The notes under the pieces were generated by a model. It ran no database searches and was not told where the DNA came from. It saw nothing but the letters and a program-made list of their open reading frames with translations. This document shows, one piece after another, positions 34,413 through 41,863 of a DNA stretch of 64,000 nucleotides (positions are counted from its first letter, which is position 1; every line of letters starts with the position of its first letter). This stretch comes from PALSA-612 sp963711315 (GTDB lineage Bacteria > Actinomycetota > Thermoleophilia > Gaiellales > Gaiellaceae). A program made the translations under genes and the position numbers. The DNA lies in NCBI GenBank assembly GCA_963711315.1, contig CAVQDQ010000004.1:62001-126000 (forward strand), given 5' to 3'.

Positions 34413-35549
34413 TCAGTTGCGGTAGGCGTCGATCAGTACGCGCGCGACGTCGGGTCGCGTGAACTCGACCGGCGGTACCTCACCTTCGCCGAGCATCTCT
34501 CGCACCTTCGTCCCCGAGAGGAAGACGCGATCCTCGGGCCCGTGCGGGCACGACTTCGTGCTAGCCATCGACCCGCAGACGTTGCACCAGAACGTGTGCT
34601 CGAAGAACATCGGCTCGATGTCGAGCTCGTGCGGCTCGAAGTCGTCGAAGATGAGCTGCGCGTCGTAGGTGCCGTAGTAGTCGCCCACGCCGGCGTGGTC
34701 TCGGCCGACGATGAAGTGCGAGCAGCCGTAGTTCTTGCGGCAGATCGCGTGCCAGATCGCCTCGCGCGGCCCCGCGTAGCGCATCGCCGCCGGGAAGGCG
34801 GAGAGGAGCACACGGTCCTCCGGGTAGTAGCCCCTGAGCAGCGTCCGGTAGCACTCGATGCGCACGTCGGCCGGCACGTCGTCCGACTTCGTGTCGCCGA
34901 TGAGCGGGTGGACGAGCAGCCCGTCGACAGTTTCGAGGGCGACCTTCGTCAAGTACTCGTGCGCGCGGTGGATCGGGTTACGGGTCTGGAAGCCGACCAC
35001 GCGACGCCAGCCGCGCTCCGCGAACGTTGCCCGCGTCTCTCGAGGATCGAGTGCGAGCTCAGGGTAAGGCGGCGGTACGCGCTCGAAGACCGTGACGCGG
35101 CCGCCGAGATAGAGCGGCTTCTGCTCGTACAGCCGCGCGACTCCAGGATGCTCGGCGTCGGTCGTGCGGAAGCACTGCTCCGCCTCGTGCTCCTTGTTGT
35201 ATTCAAAGATCTCCTGTACCTCGACCGTCGCGAGCAGGCGGCCCTCTTCGTCGGCGAGGGCGACGACGTCGCCCTTCGGCGCCTCGTCCACGGCCAGGCA
35301 CACCGGCAAGGCCCAGGGCAGGCCGGACGCGAGCCGCATGCTGGCGACCACGCCCTCGTAGTCCTCCCGGGCCATGAAGCCTTCCAGCGGAGACAGCGCG
35401 CCCGAGGCGAGCATGTCGAGGTCGGAGACCTCACGTGAGGCGAGGGTCAGCCGTTCAAGAGAGTCGACGCCTTCAGGCCGGTCGCCCGTTCGGTCGACCA
35501 GCGTCCCGCCGTGAGGGCTGATGAGGTGCTCGACGGTGACGGCGCTCAC
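34413..35549 (-). CDS. sat: Sulfate adenylyltransferase (ATP sulfurylase)
   Basis: A 378-residue monomeric-type ATP sulfurylase. The signature GFQTRNPIHRAHEYLTK (QxRNPxHxxHE) binds ATP and sulfate, and IVGRDHAGVGDYYGTYDAQ is the second active-site loop. Near the C-terminus WCNVCGSMASTKSCPHG provides three Cys and a His for zinc, as in many bacterial Sat proteins. It makes APS from sulfate and ATP in the cytoplasm. The ATGA-type overlap with the upstream APS kinase indicates coupling. Confidence 0.95.
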   Translation of the reverse strand: MSAVTVEHLISPHGGTLVDRTGDRPEGVDSLERLTLASREVSDLDMLASGALSPLEGFMAREDYEGVVASMRLASGLPWALPVCLAVDEAPKGDVVALADEEGRLLATVEVQEIFEYNKEHEAEQCFRTTDAEHPGVARLYEQKPLYLGGRVTVFERVPPPYPELALDPRETRATFAERGWRRVVGFQTRNPIHRAHEYLTKVALETVDGLLVHPLIGDTKSDDVPADVRIECYRTLLRGYYPEDRVLLSAFPAAMRYAGPREAIWHAICRKNYGCSHFIVGRDHAGVGDYYGTYDAQLIFDDFEPHELDIEPMFFEHTFWCNVCGSMASTKSCPHGPEDRVFLSGTKVREMLGEGEVPPVEFTRPDVARVLIDAYRN

Positions 35550-36145
35550 GAGGCCACCGCGGCCTGCACGAGCCCCAGCTCCTCGAGCTTCGCCACCACG
35601 AGCTGCGCTGACTCTTCCGGCGAATGGGCTTCCGTGTCGATCACGAGCTCGGGATTGGCCGGCGCCTCGTACGGGTCGTCCACGCCCGTGAATCCCTTGA
35701 TCTCACCGGCGAACGCCTTCTCGTAGAGCCCTTTGACGTCCCGCTTCGCGCACTCCTCCACCGACGCAGCGACGTGCACCTCCACGAACGCGCCCCACTC
35801 CTCGACCATCGCTCGCGCCTTCTGCCGCGTCTCCTCGTACGGCGAGATGGCTGCGGCGATCACCGCGCCGCCCTGCCGCGTCAGGCGCGAGGCCACCCAG
35901 CCGATGCGCTCGATGTTCGTGTCGCGGTCCTCCTTGGAGAAACCAAGGCCCTTGGAGAGACGCGTGCGAACAGTGTCTCCGTCCAGGTATTCCACGACGA
36001 GGCCGCGCCGGTCGAGCTCGGGCCCTACAAGGTGCGCGATGGTCGTCTTCCCGGAGCCCGAGAGGCCGGTGAACCAGAGCGTGAAGCCGCCGTCTCGCTT
36101 GTGCTCCGACTCCGGATGCTCGTGCGCATAGATGTGCTCGGTCAT
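35546..36145 (-). CDS. cysC: Adenylylsulfate kinase
   Basis: A 199-residue protein. The P-loop FTLWFTGLSGSGKTTIAHL is followed by the APS-binding segment YLDGDTVRTRLSKGLGFSKE and DRDTNIERIGWVASRL; the lid region contains KGLYEKAFAGEIKGFTGV. It phosphorylates APS to PAPS. Since the upstream reductase is of the APS-using Fe-S type, PAPS would be available for the sulfotransferase at 31631 rather than needed for reduction. It overlaps cysH by four bases. Confidence 0.95.
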   Translation of the reverse strand: MTEHIYAHEHPESEHKRDGGFTLWFTGLSGSGKTTIAHLVGPELDRRGLVVEYLDGDTVRTRLSKGLGFSKEDRDTNIERIGWVASRLTRQGGAVIAAAISPYEETRQKARAMVEEWGAFVEVHVAASVEECAKRDVKGLYEKAFAGEIKGFTGVDDPYEAPANPELVIDTEAHSPEESAQLVVAKLEELGLVQAAVAS

Positions 36146-36852
36146 GCGTCCTTTCCTGTCTCGTCATCAAGATGGATACCGCACTCCAACTTGTCGGATC
36201 CCGCCCAGCGCCCGGCGCGCTCCTCCTCGTCCGGCGCGGTCGGTCGCGTGCAGGGAATACAGCCGATCGAACGGTACCCGGAATCGTGGAGCGGGTTGTA
36301 GGGAATCTCGTTGGCCGCGACGTACGCCCACACGCGCTCCTCGTCCCAGCCGGCGAGCGGGTGAAGCTTCCAGACCCGGTAGCGGTCGGACCACTCCATC
36401 TGGGGGGTGTCGGCGCGGCTAGGCGACTGGTCGCGGCGGATGCCGGAGATCCACGCGTCGTAGGGCTGGAGCGCGCGAATCAGCGGTTCGACCTTGCGCA
36501 CGTGGCAGCAGCGGTCGGGGTCGCGCTCCCAGAGGTTCGGCCCTTCCTGTTTGTGCTGCTCGGCCACGGTCGGGATCTCCGGGCGGATCAGCTCGATGCC
36601 GTAGCGCTCGATCAGCCGCTCGCGCGTTTCGTAGGACTCGCGGAAGAACAGATGTGTGTCGAGCTCGACGATGTCGATCTTCACGCCCAGCTCGGCGACC
36701 ATATGGACGAGCACCGACGACTGCTTCTGCCAGGAGCAGGTGAGGCAGAGCTTGTCGCCGAAGCACTCGTAGGCGGCGAGGATCAGCTCCTCTGCCGAGA
36801 GCTCTTCCGCCCGCTCGACCGGTACCTCGTTAGACAGGCTGCTGATCGCCAA
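36142..36852 (-). CDS. cysH: APS reductase, Fe-S assimilatory type
   Basis: A 236-residue protein. The PP-loop-like fold appears as LTCSWQKQSSVLVHMVAELG and ELDTHLFFRESYETRERL. Cysteines for the [4Fe-4S] cluster are DRCCHVRKVEPL and GCIPCTRPT, and the catalytic C-terminal cysteine is in KLECGIH. The CC..CxxC pattern marks the APS-reducing type, giving sulfite and AMP. Its start lies 23 bases inside the 3' end of comA, so sulfite production and sulfite use by ComA are tightly linked in expression. No sulfite reductase gene is present nearby. Confidence 0.92.
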   Translation of the reverse strand: MAISSLSNEVPVERAEELSAEELILAAYECFGDKLCLTCSWQKQSSVLVHMVAELGVKIDIVELDTHLFFRESYETRERLIERYGIELIRPEIPTVAEQHKQEGPNLWERDPDRCCHVRKVEPLIRALQPYDAWISGIRRDQSPSRADTPQMEWSDRYRVWKLHPLAGWDEERVWAYVAANEIPYNPLHDSGYRSIGCIPCTRPTAPDEEERAGRWAGSDKLECGIHLDDETGKDA

Positions 36853-37597
36853 GCAGCACCTCCTTCAGCGTGTCGGCGCGAAGACCACGGCGCAACGTCT
36901 CCAGCGCGATCACCTCGTCGGGCGGGATGTTGCCGAGGTTGACCCCGGGACCGAAATGCTGCACGAACCACGCCTGCGAGGCCTTCGTCGGCGCCTCGAA
37001 GATCACGTCCGACACCTCGACACCGTGGACGATCTCGTCGACGAGCCCTGTGCGCATCTCGCCGCTCGGACGGTAGATGCCGGCGGTGCCGCCCTCGCGG
37101 CCCTCGGTGATGACTTTCCAGGCGCCCGCCGCCAGCTCCTCCTTGATCCATTCCACCCACTGGTAGGGCGCGAACACGACCTCGGCGTCCTTCGAGCCGA
37201 CCTCGGAGAGCACCGTGAACTCGCTTGCCAGATCGGCGATCAGCTCGAGCTTGCGTTCGCGCGGCATGTCGACGACACCGTCCGAGATCTCGACGTGCGT
37301 GAAGCCGTGCTTTGTGAGCCAGGTGCGGTACTCGTCGATCTTGTCTCTGACGTACACGACCTCGAAGAACGTGCCGCCGCACACGACGGGCTTGCCGGCC
37401 CCACGGTAGAGCGCGAGCTTGCGGGGAAGGTTCGGCGTCACCGCTCCGGTCCCCCACCCGAGCTTGACGATGTCGATGTACGGGCCCGCCGTCTCCAGCA
37501 GATCCTCCACGGCACGTGGGCCGAGGCCCTTGTCGATCACGTGCGTCAGGCCGCCGTTTCGCGGAGGCAGCCCGAGATCCAGGTCAAATTCGCTCAT
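36830..37597 (-). CDS. comA: Phosphosulfolactate synthase (ComA family)
   Basis: A 255-residue TIM-barrel protein. Recognisable segments are DKGLGPRAVEDLLETAG, IDIVKLGWGTGAV, PVVCGGTFFEVVYVR, EISDGVVDMPRERKLELI, TEGREGGTAGIYRPSGE and FGPGVNLGNIPPDEVIALE. ComA adds sulfite to phosphoenolpyruvate to give (R)-phosphosulfolactate, the first step of one coenzyme M route; some bacteria and plants have paralogs of other roles. Here it sits between APS reductase, the sulfite source, and a fumarase-like hydro-lyase, overlapping both neighbours, which argues for a genuine sulfite-fixing function. Confidence 0.88.
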   Translation of the reverse strand: MSEFDLDLGLPPRNGGLTHVIDKGLGPRAVEDLLETAGPYIDIVKLGWGTGAVTPNLPRKLALYRGAGKPVVCGGTFFEVVYVRDKIDEYRTWLTKHGFTHVEISDGVVDMPRERKLELIADLASEFTVLSEVGSKDAEVVFAPYQWVEWIKEELAAGAWKVITEGREGGTAGIYRPSGEMRTGLVDEIVHGVEVSDVIFEAPTKASQAWFVQHFGPGVNLGNIPPDEVIALETLRRGLRADTLKEVLLGDQQPV

Positions 37598-38168
37598 AGA
37601 GCTCCTCCAGCTTCTTCGTCGCCTGCGCTTGGACGTCGTGGAACATCGAGTTGCCGTGCGAGTCGATGCCGACCCACAGCGGCCCGAAGTCCTTGACGCG
37701 GAACTTCCAGAGGCACTCGGGCATCAGCTCCTCCCAGGCCACCTCCTCGATCTCCTCGATCTGCGTGGTCTCGAGCGCCGCCGCGCCACCGACGATGGCA
37801 AAGTAGACCATCCCGTGGCGGCGCATCGGCTCGATCGCCTCGTCGGGCAGGCCACCCTTGCCGCAGATAGCGCGGACGCCGTACGCCGCGCCGAGCGGCT
37901 CGGTGAAGCGCACCATGCGCGCCGACGTCGTCGTGCCCACGCACATCGGCTCATACTTCCCCGGGCCGAGCTTGCGGACGTTCGGCGCCGTGTGGAGGAG
38001 GAACGCGCCGGTGAGGTCCCACGGCGGCGCGACGCCCTGGTCGAAGATTCGCACCTGCGTGCGATCGCGAATGCCAATGATGTGGCCGTCGACCGTGACG
38101 AGGTCGCCCGCACGGAGCTTGCGGATCTCATCCTCGGTCGTGGGGAATGTGAGGCGATGCTCTGCCAT
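37584..38168 (-). CDS. Class I fumarase/tartrate-dehydratase-type beta subunit, divergent
   Basis: A 194-residue protein matching the swivelling C-terminal half of Fe-S hydro-lyases: VGTTTSARMVRFTEPL, VRAICGKGGLPDEA, VYFAIVGGAAALE and FRVKDFGPLWVGIDSHGNSM. Two family features are altered: the usual RDxAH appears as IRDRTQVR without the histidine, and the common MEAMW reads PECLW. Such changes affect substrate handling, so a substrate other than malate is possible. ATG 38168 overlaps the alpha subunit stop by one base (TGATG); the end overlaps comA by 14 bases. Confidence 0.8.
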   Translation of the reverse strand: MAEHRLTFPTTEDEIRKLRAGDLVTVDGHIIGIRDRTQVRIFDQGVAPPWDLTGAFLLHTAPNVRKLGPGKYEPMCVGTTTSARMVRFTEPLGAAYGVRAICGKGGLPDEAIEPMRRHGMVYFAIVGGAAALETTQIEEIEEVAWEELMPECLWKFRVKDFGPLWVGIDSHGNSMFHDVQAQATKKLEELYERI

Positions 38169-39058
38169 CACGCGTCCCGGTCGTAGTCGACAACACCGTC
38201 GGCCGTGACGTGGGCGCTCGCCCGGCGCGCCGCCCAGCACTGGTAGTTGACGGCGACGGGGTTGAGTGTCATGTGCGTGTCGGCGTGCTCGATGTGCACC
38301 TGGAGCACGGTCACGTCGCCGCCGAGGCCCATCGGTCCGATGCCGGTCTCGTTGAGCAGCCCCGTCAGCTCCTGCTCGAGCTCGGCGACGAGCGGGTCGT
38401 CGTTCCGCGTCCCGACGGGGCGGGCGATGGCCTCCTTAGCGAGGTGCATCGCGTAGTCGGCGGAGCCTCCGATGCCCACGCCGACGATTCCGGGCGGGCA
38501 AGGTTTGCCCCCGGCGCCGACGATCGAGTCCAGCACGAACCTCTTGATTCCGGCCACGCCGTCGGCGGGGACGCACATCTTCAGGAAGCTCATGTTCTCC
38601 GAGCCAGAGCCCTTCGGCACGCACTTCACATCGAGCCCGTCCCAGTCCGGCACGAAGTCCCAGTGGACGATCGGCACGCGGTGGCCGACGTTCGCGCCGG
38701 TGTTCTCGCGCGTCAGCGTGTGCACGGTGTTGGAGCGCAGCGGATGCTCGACCGTAGCGCGCTCGGTGCCGTCGTACAACGCCTCGTAGATCCGCGCGGG
38801 GTGGAGCGGGAAGCCTTCGCCGACGCGGCAGTAGTAGACGGCGATGCCGGTGTCCTGACAGACGAGGTTCACCCGCTCCTCCGCCACCTGGACGTTCTTG
38901 AGGATCGTGTCGAGCACTCGCTTGCCGGTCGGATGCGTCTCACGTCCGGCCGCGTCGGCGAGCGCGTCGCGCAGATCCTGCGGAATGTCCTTCAGCGCCC
39001 ACACATAGAGGTGCGCGGCCGCGTCCTCGACCACTCTCTGCAGATCGGTCGCGATCAT
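38168..39058 (-). CDS. Class I fumarase/tartrate-dehydratase-type alpha subunit (Fe-S)
   Basis: A 296-residue protein. The three cysteine ligands of the [4Fe-4S] cluster are in VCQDTGIAVYY, KCVPKGSGSENMSFLKM and GKPCPPGIVGVGIGGSADYA, all typical of the alpha subunit of two-subunit class I hydro-lyases. The enzyme removes water from a 2-hydroxy diacid such as malate or tartrate. In this operon an attractive alternative is sulfolactate, a malate analogue with sulfonate in place of one carboxylate. ATG at 39058 overlaps the flavoprotein stop (ATGA). Confidence 0.85.
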   Translation of the reverse strand: MIATDLQRVVEDAAAHLYVWALKDIPQDLRDALADAAGRETHPTGKRVLDTILKNVQVAEERVNLVCQDTGIAVYYCRVGEGFPLHPARIYEALYDGTERATVEHPLRSNTVHTLTRENTGANVGHRVPIVHWDFVPDWDGLDVKCVPKGSGSENMSFLKMCVPADGVAGIKRFVLDSIVGAGGKPCPPGIVGVGIGGSADYAMHLAKEAIARPVGTRNDDPLVAELEQELTGLLNETGIGPMGLGGDVTVLQVHIEHADTHMTLNPVAVNYQCWAARRASAHVTADGVVDYDRDA

Positions 39059-40245
39059 GCGGCCCTCGCAGCGGCAGCTCGCCCGGCCCGCCGCCCGAAG
39101 ACGCAGCACTCGAGCAGGGAGTTGCCCATCATCCGGTTCCGCCCGTGCGTGCCGCCGGCGATCTCGCCGCAGGCGAAGAGGCCGGGAACCGTCGTCTCGC
39201 CGTGCTCGTCGATGACGAGCCCGCCGTTCTGGTAGTGGAGCACCGGGTACGTGAGGATCTGCTCCGAGAGCGGATCGATGCCGCCCGAGCGATAGCGGCG
39301 GAGCATGTAGGGCAGCGAGATGTCTGCGTCCGCTTCCGGGATGCGGGTCGTGTCGAGGTACACGGCCGGGCGTCCGTCCGGGGACTCGACGCCCTTGCCC
39401 TTCTCCACCTCGTCGAAGATGGCCTGCGAGACGACGTCGCGCGGACCGAGCGAGTCGGTGAACTCGTCCCCGTCGGCGTTGAGAAGCACGGCACCGTAGG
39501 CGCGCGTCGTCTCCGGGATCGAGTACCCCTGCATCGTCTCCGGCCACGCGCCGCCGTTCGGGTGGTACTGGAGCGCATCGAGGTCGCGTGCCTCGGCGCC
39601 GAGACCCAGGGCGATCTGCGTCACCTCGCCCGTGGCGCCCTGATGGTTGGTGGAGAGCTCGCCCCGCTCTTCCGCCTCCCGGTAGCAGCGACCGCCGGCA
39701 GCGAGCACGACTGAGCCGGCTTCGATCTCGTGCTCGCCGCAGCGGGCGCGCCACCCTGTGGCCGCCTGCTGGAGCTCGACGAGGGGCGACCTGGGAAAGG
39801 TCTCCGCGCTCGACGCCTCGACAACCCGCCGCAGGGATTTCGTGATCGCGTGCCCCGTCCGGTCACCGACCTGGAGCAGCCGCTTGCGCGTAGCGCCGCC
39901 ACAGCGTGCGAGCCGGTAGCCGCCGTTCTCGCGGGTGAACTCGACGCCTTGCTCCTCGAGCCAGTGGATGGTTGACGCAGCCTCCGACGTGAGAATCTCG
40001 ACGAGGCAGGGGTCCGCCGTCTCGTGAGAGCTCGCCCAGACGTCAGACGCATGCTGCTCGGGCGAGTCGTCCTCGCCGAAGGCGGCCTGGATCCCGCCCT
40101 GCGCCTTCGCGGAGTTGCACGACTGCAGCGCGCCCTTCGTCACGAGCGCTACCCGTGCTCCGGCGACCTCGGCGCTGACGGCAGCCGCCAGGCCGGATGC
40201 GCCCGAACCCACGACGAGCACGTCGAATGTCAGCGGTCCCGCCAC
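39055..40245 (-). CDS. Fumarate reductase/L-aspartate oxidase-like flavoprotein, short form
   Basis: A 396-residue FAD protein, much shorter than SdhA/FrdA or NadB (530-600) because the C-terminal helical domain is missing. Seen: dinucleotide motif DVLVVGSGASGLAAAVSAE, the FAD/substrate segment CNSAKAQGGIQAAFGEDDS, GDRTGHAITKSL, the catalytic-Arg region GPRDVVSQAIFDE, and HYQNGGLVIDE with THGRNRMMGNSLLE. QYHPNG replaces the family QFHPT. It could reduce a C=C bond in an unsaturated acid; no Fe-S subunit or membrane anchor gene is adjacent. It starts at GTG 40245 as first gene of the sulfur operon. Confidence 0.8.
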   Translation of the reverse strand: MAGPLTFDVLVVGSGASGLAAAVSAEVAGARVALVTKGALQSCNSAKAQGGIQAAFGEDDSPEQHASDVWASSHETADPCLVEILTSEAASTIHWLEEQGVEFTRENGGYRLARCGGATRKRLLQVGDRTGHAITKSLRRVVEASSAETFPRSPLVELQQAATGWRARCGEHEIEAGSVVLAAGGRCYREAEERGELSTNHQGATGEVTQIALGLGAEARDLDALQYHPNGGAWPETMQGYSIPETTRAYGAVLLNADGDEFTDSLGPRDVVSQAIFDEVEKGKGVESPDGRPAVYLDTTRIPEADADISLPYMLRRYRSGGIDPLSEQILTYPVLHYQNGGLVIDEHGETTVPGLFACGEIAGGTHGRNRMMGNSLLECCVFGRRAGRAAAARAA

Positions 40246-40253
40246 GACGAAGG

Positions 40254-40278
40254 ACTATAGCTAATTCCTGGAATTAGC
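40254..40278 (-). promoter_or_regulatory. Perfect inverted repeat and candidate promoter of the sulfur operon
   Basis: GCTAATTCC (40260-40268) and GGAATTAGC (40270-40278) are perfect 9-base arms around a single T, starting 15 bases upstream of the flavoprotein start codon. On the minus strand a TATAGT (40259-40254) directly follows and could be the -10; another candidate, TATAAG, lies at 40288-40283. The site would put a dimeric regulator over the promoter. The ATTCC/GGAAT half-sites recall Rrf2/CymR-type sulfur regulators; that is inference. Confidence 0.55.
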
Positions 40279-40302
40279 GACGCTTATACACTTCGCAGCG
40301 CC

Positions 40303-40330
40303 GGGGCCCCTCCTCCGGAGGGAGAGGCCC
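40303..40330 (-). terminator. GC-rich hairpin downstream of 40346-40876
   Basis: An imperfect stem formed by GGGGCCCCTCCTCC and GGAGGGAGAGGCCC lies 16 bases past the stop of the small membrane protein gene and upstream of the sulfur operon promoter. There is no U-tract, so the assignment is weak. Confidence 0.3.
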
Positions 40331-40345
40331 ACCTGCGGGACGATG

Positions 40346-40876
40346 CTAGGAGCCTGGGGTATCCTCGCCGGCCGGCGGCGGGGGCGGTGTCTGCGTAGGC
40401 TCGGAGGGCGGAGCGCTCGATCCTCCACCGGCGCCGCCAGCGCCGCTGGTGCCGCCGCCGAGCTTCTGGAGGTCGGCGAGGCTTTCGCCTGTGAGTTTCA
40501 TGTTGAACCAGGCGCCGGCGCAGACGACGATCGCGAGGATGAGGCCGACCCATGCGGCCCACGTGCGGAACTCGCTGTCCGCGAAGAACTTGATGACTGT
40601 GAAGAGCAGGAGGAGCACGGCGAGGAATGCAGTGACCATGGCCGGCCCGACGCCGATCTCGAGATTCATGTTCGAGAGCCTGATCGCCTGCCAGGCGATG
40701 ATCGCGATGGCCAGCAAGCCCGCGATCCAGCCAACGCCGTGCCACATGCTGACGCCGGCGCTACCGAAGGCGCCGAGATCGACTTCCTGCCAGTTGAAGA
40801 ACGAGATGATCAGGAAGACGATCGAGGCTCCCAGCACCACCTTTGCGCCGTGGTTGATCTCCGCAAGCTTGTCCAT
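40346..40876 (-). CDS. Small four-helix membrane protein, unknown function
   Basis: A 176-residue protein with four hydrophobic segments (about residues 12-30, 45-63, 78-97, 106-124), the first loop containing FFNWQEVDLG, and a disordered Gly/Ser/Pro-rich tail (GGGTSGAGGAGGGSSAPP, then TQTPPPPPAGED). ATG at 40876 has an AAAGGA ribosome-binding site. Proteins of this shape are common and uncharacterised in actinobacteria. A candidate promoter lies at 40915-40943, so it is probably transcribed alone. Confidence 0.65.
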   Translation of the reverse strand: MDKLAEINHGAKVVLGASIVFLIISFFNWQEVDLGAFGSAGVSMWHGVGWIAGLLAIAIIAWQAIRLSNMNLEIGVGPAMVTAFLAVLLLLFTVIKFFADSEFRTWAAWVGLILAIVVCAGAWFNMKLTGESLADLQKLGGGTSGAGGAGGGSSAPPSEPTQTPPPPPAGEDTPGS

Positions 40877-40914
40877 GCAGCTCGTCCTTTCGTAGTTGAA
40901 ACTCCGGGTGGTTG

Positions 40915-40943
40915 ATTTAACCGCAGTTTCGGCCTAGTTACAA
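40915..40943 (-). promoter_or_regulatory. Candidate promoter for the 40346-40876 gene
   Basis: On the minus strand TTGTAA (40943-40938) and TTAAAT (40920-40915) are 17 bases apart, followed about 40 bases later by the ATG at 40876 with its Shine-Dalgarno. AT content is high compared with surroundings. Confidence 0.4.
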
Positions 40944-40952
40944 CAACGCGGC

Positions 40953-41863
40953 CTACCAGATCGAGCGAAGTAGCTCGGCGATCTCCACGGGGCTTGCCGA
41001 ACGCGGGTTGGCACGCGCGCCGGCTCGGAGCGCGATCGCCTCTGCCAGCTCGCCCAGGTCGGCCTCGGGAACGCCGAGGTCGTGGAGGCGCGTGAAGCCG
41101 GCGAGTCGCGCCAGGCCCTCCACGGTCTCGACGGGCACCACCTCGAGCGCGAGTGGGGCCACATCGGCGTTGAAGCGCATCGCCGCCGGCAGGCAGATCG
41201 CATTGAGCGCGCCGTGGGGAAGGCCGTAGTGACCGCCAATAGCCTGCGCCATCGCGTGGCCGAGGTACAGGCCGTTCGTTGCCAACGCCTCGCCGGCCGC
41301 GGCAGCGCCTTCGAGGAGATGCGTGCGTGCCTTCTGGTCGTGAAGCTCCTCGAGCACGCGCGGCAGCCACTCGACGATGAGCGCTGCGCCGCGGCGCGCC
41401 GAGTCGAGGTCGCCGGGATAGAGCGCCTCTACGCAATGGGCAAGTGCGTTCATCGCCGTGCCTCCGGTCGCGGGACGCGGAAGGTCGAGCGTGAGCTCCG
41501 GGTCGTAGACGATGCCGGCGAGGTTCGCTCCTCCCCGCCTCCGAGCATGCGCTTGCTGCGATCGCGAACGCCGTAGAACTCGGTCCACTCGGCGCCCGAG
41601 TACGTAGTCGGCACCGACACCTGAGGCAGACCGCTCGCGGCGGAGGCGGCCTTCGCCGTGTCGATCGCGCTGCCGCCGCCCACGGCCAGCACGCCGTCGG
41701 CGGTCTCCGGGACGACGATGCGATGGGACGGGATCTCGCGCCACCTGGCGGCGGCGGGGAGGCCTGCGTCGTCCCAACGCTCGCTGGCGACCAGGAATGG
41801 CTGCTCGATGCCGAGCTCGCCAAGCAGCGGGGCGAGCTCTTCAAGATTCCAGCGGACGATCAA
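40953..41863 (-). CDS. Iron-containing alcohol dehydrogenase, maleylacetate-reductase-like (frameshifted)
   Basis: About 303 residues after repair, short at the N-terminus. Seen: VLAVGGGSAIDTAKAAS (NAD-binding GGGSxxDxAK), VSVPTTYSGAEWTEFYGV, and metal-ligand region AMNALAHCVEALYPGD with GHAMAQAIGGHYGLPHG. The frame changes near 41547; taking two G from a GGGG run gives KRMLGGGGANLAGIVYDPE, as in maleylacetate reductases. It would reduce maleylacetate or a similar keto acid. ATG 41863 overlaps the LysR gene's stop, so the regulator and enzyme are co-expressed. Confidence 0.75.

Noticed and set aside
38168..39058. Plain TCA-cycle fumarase as a certain assignment
   Set aside because: Cluster cysteines fit, but the partner subunit is altered and the operon is for sulfur; I keep the family name only.
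39055..40245. L-aspartate oxidase (NadB) or succinate dehydrogenase SdhA
   Set aside because: Too short, lacks the C-terminal domain, no nadA/nadC or sdhB/C/D nearby, and linked to a hydro-lyase and comA.
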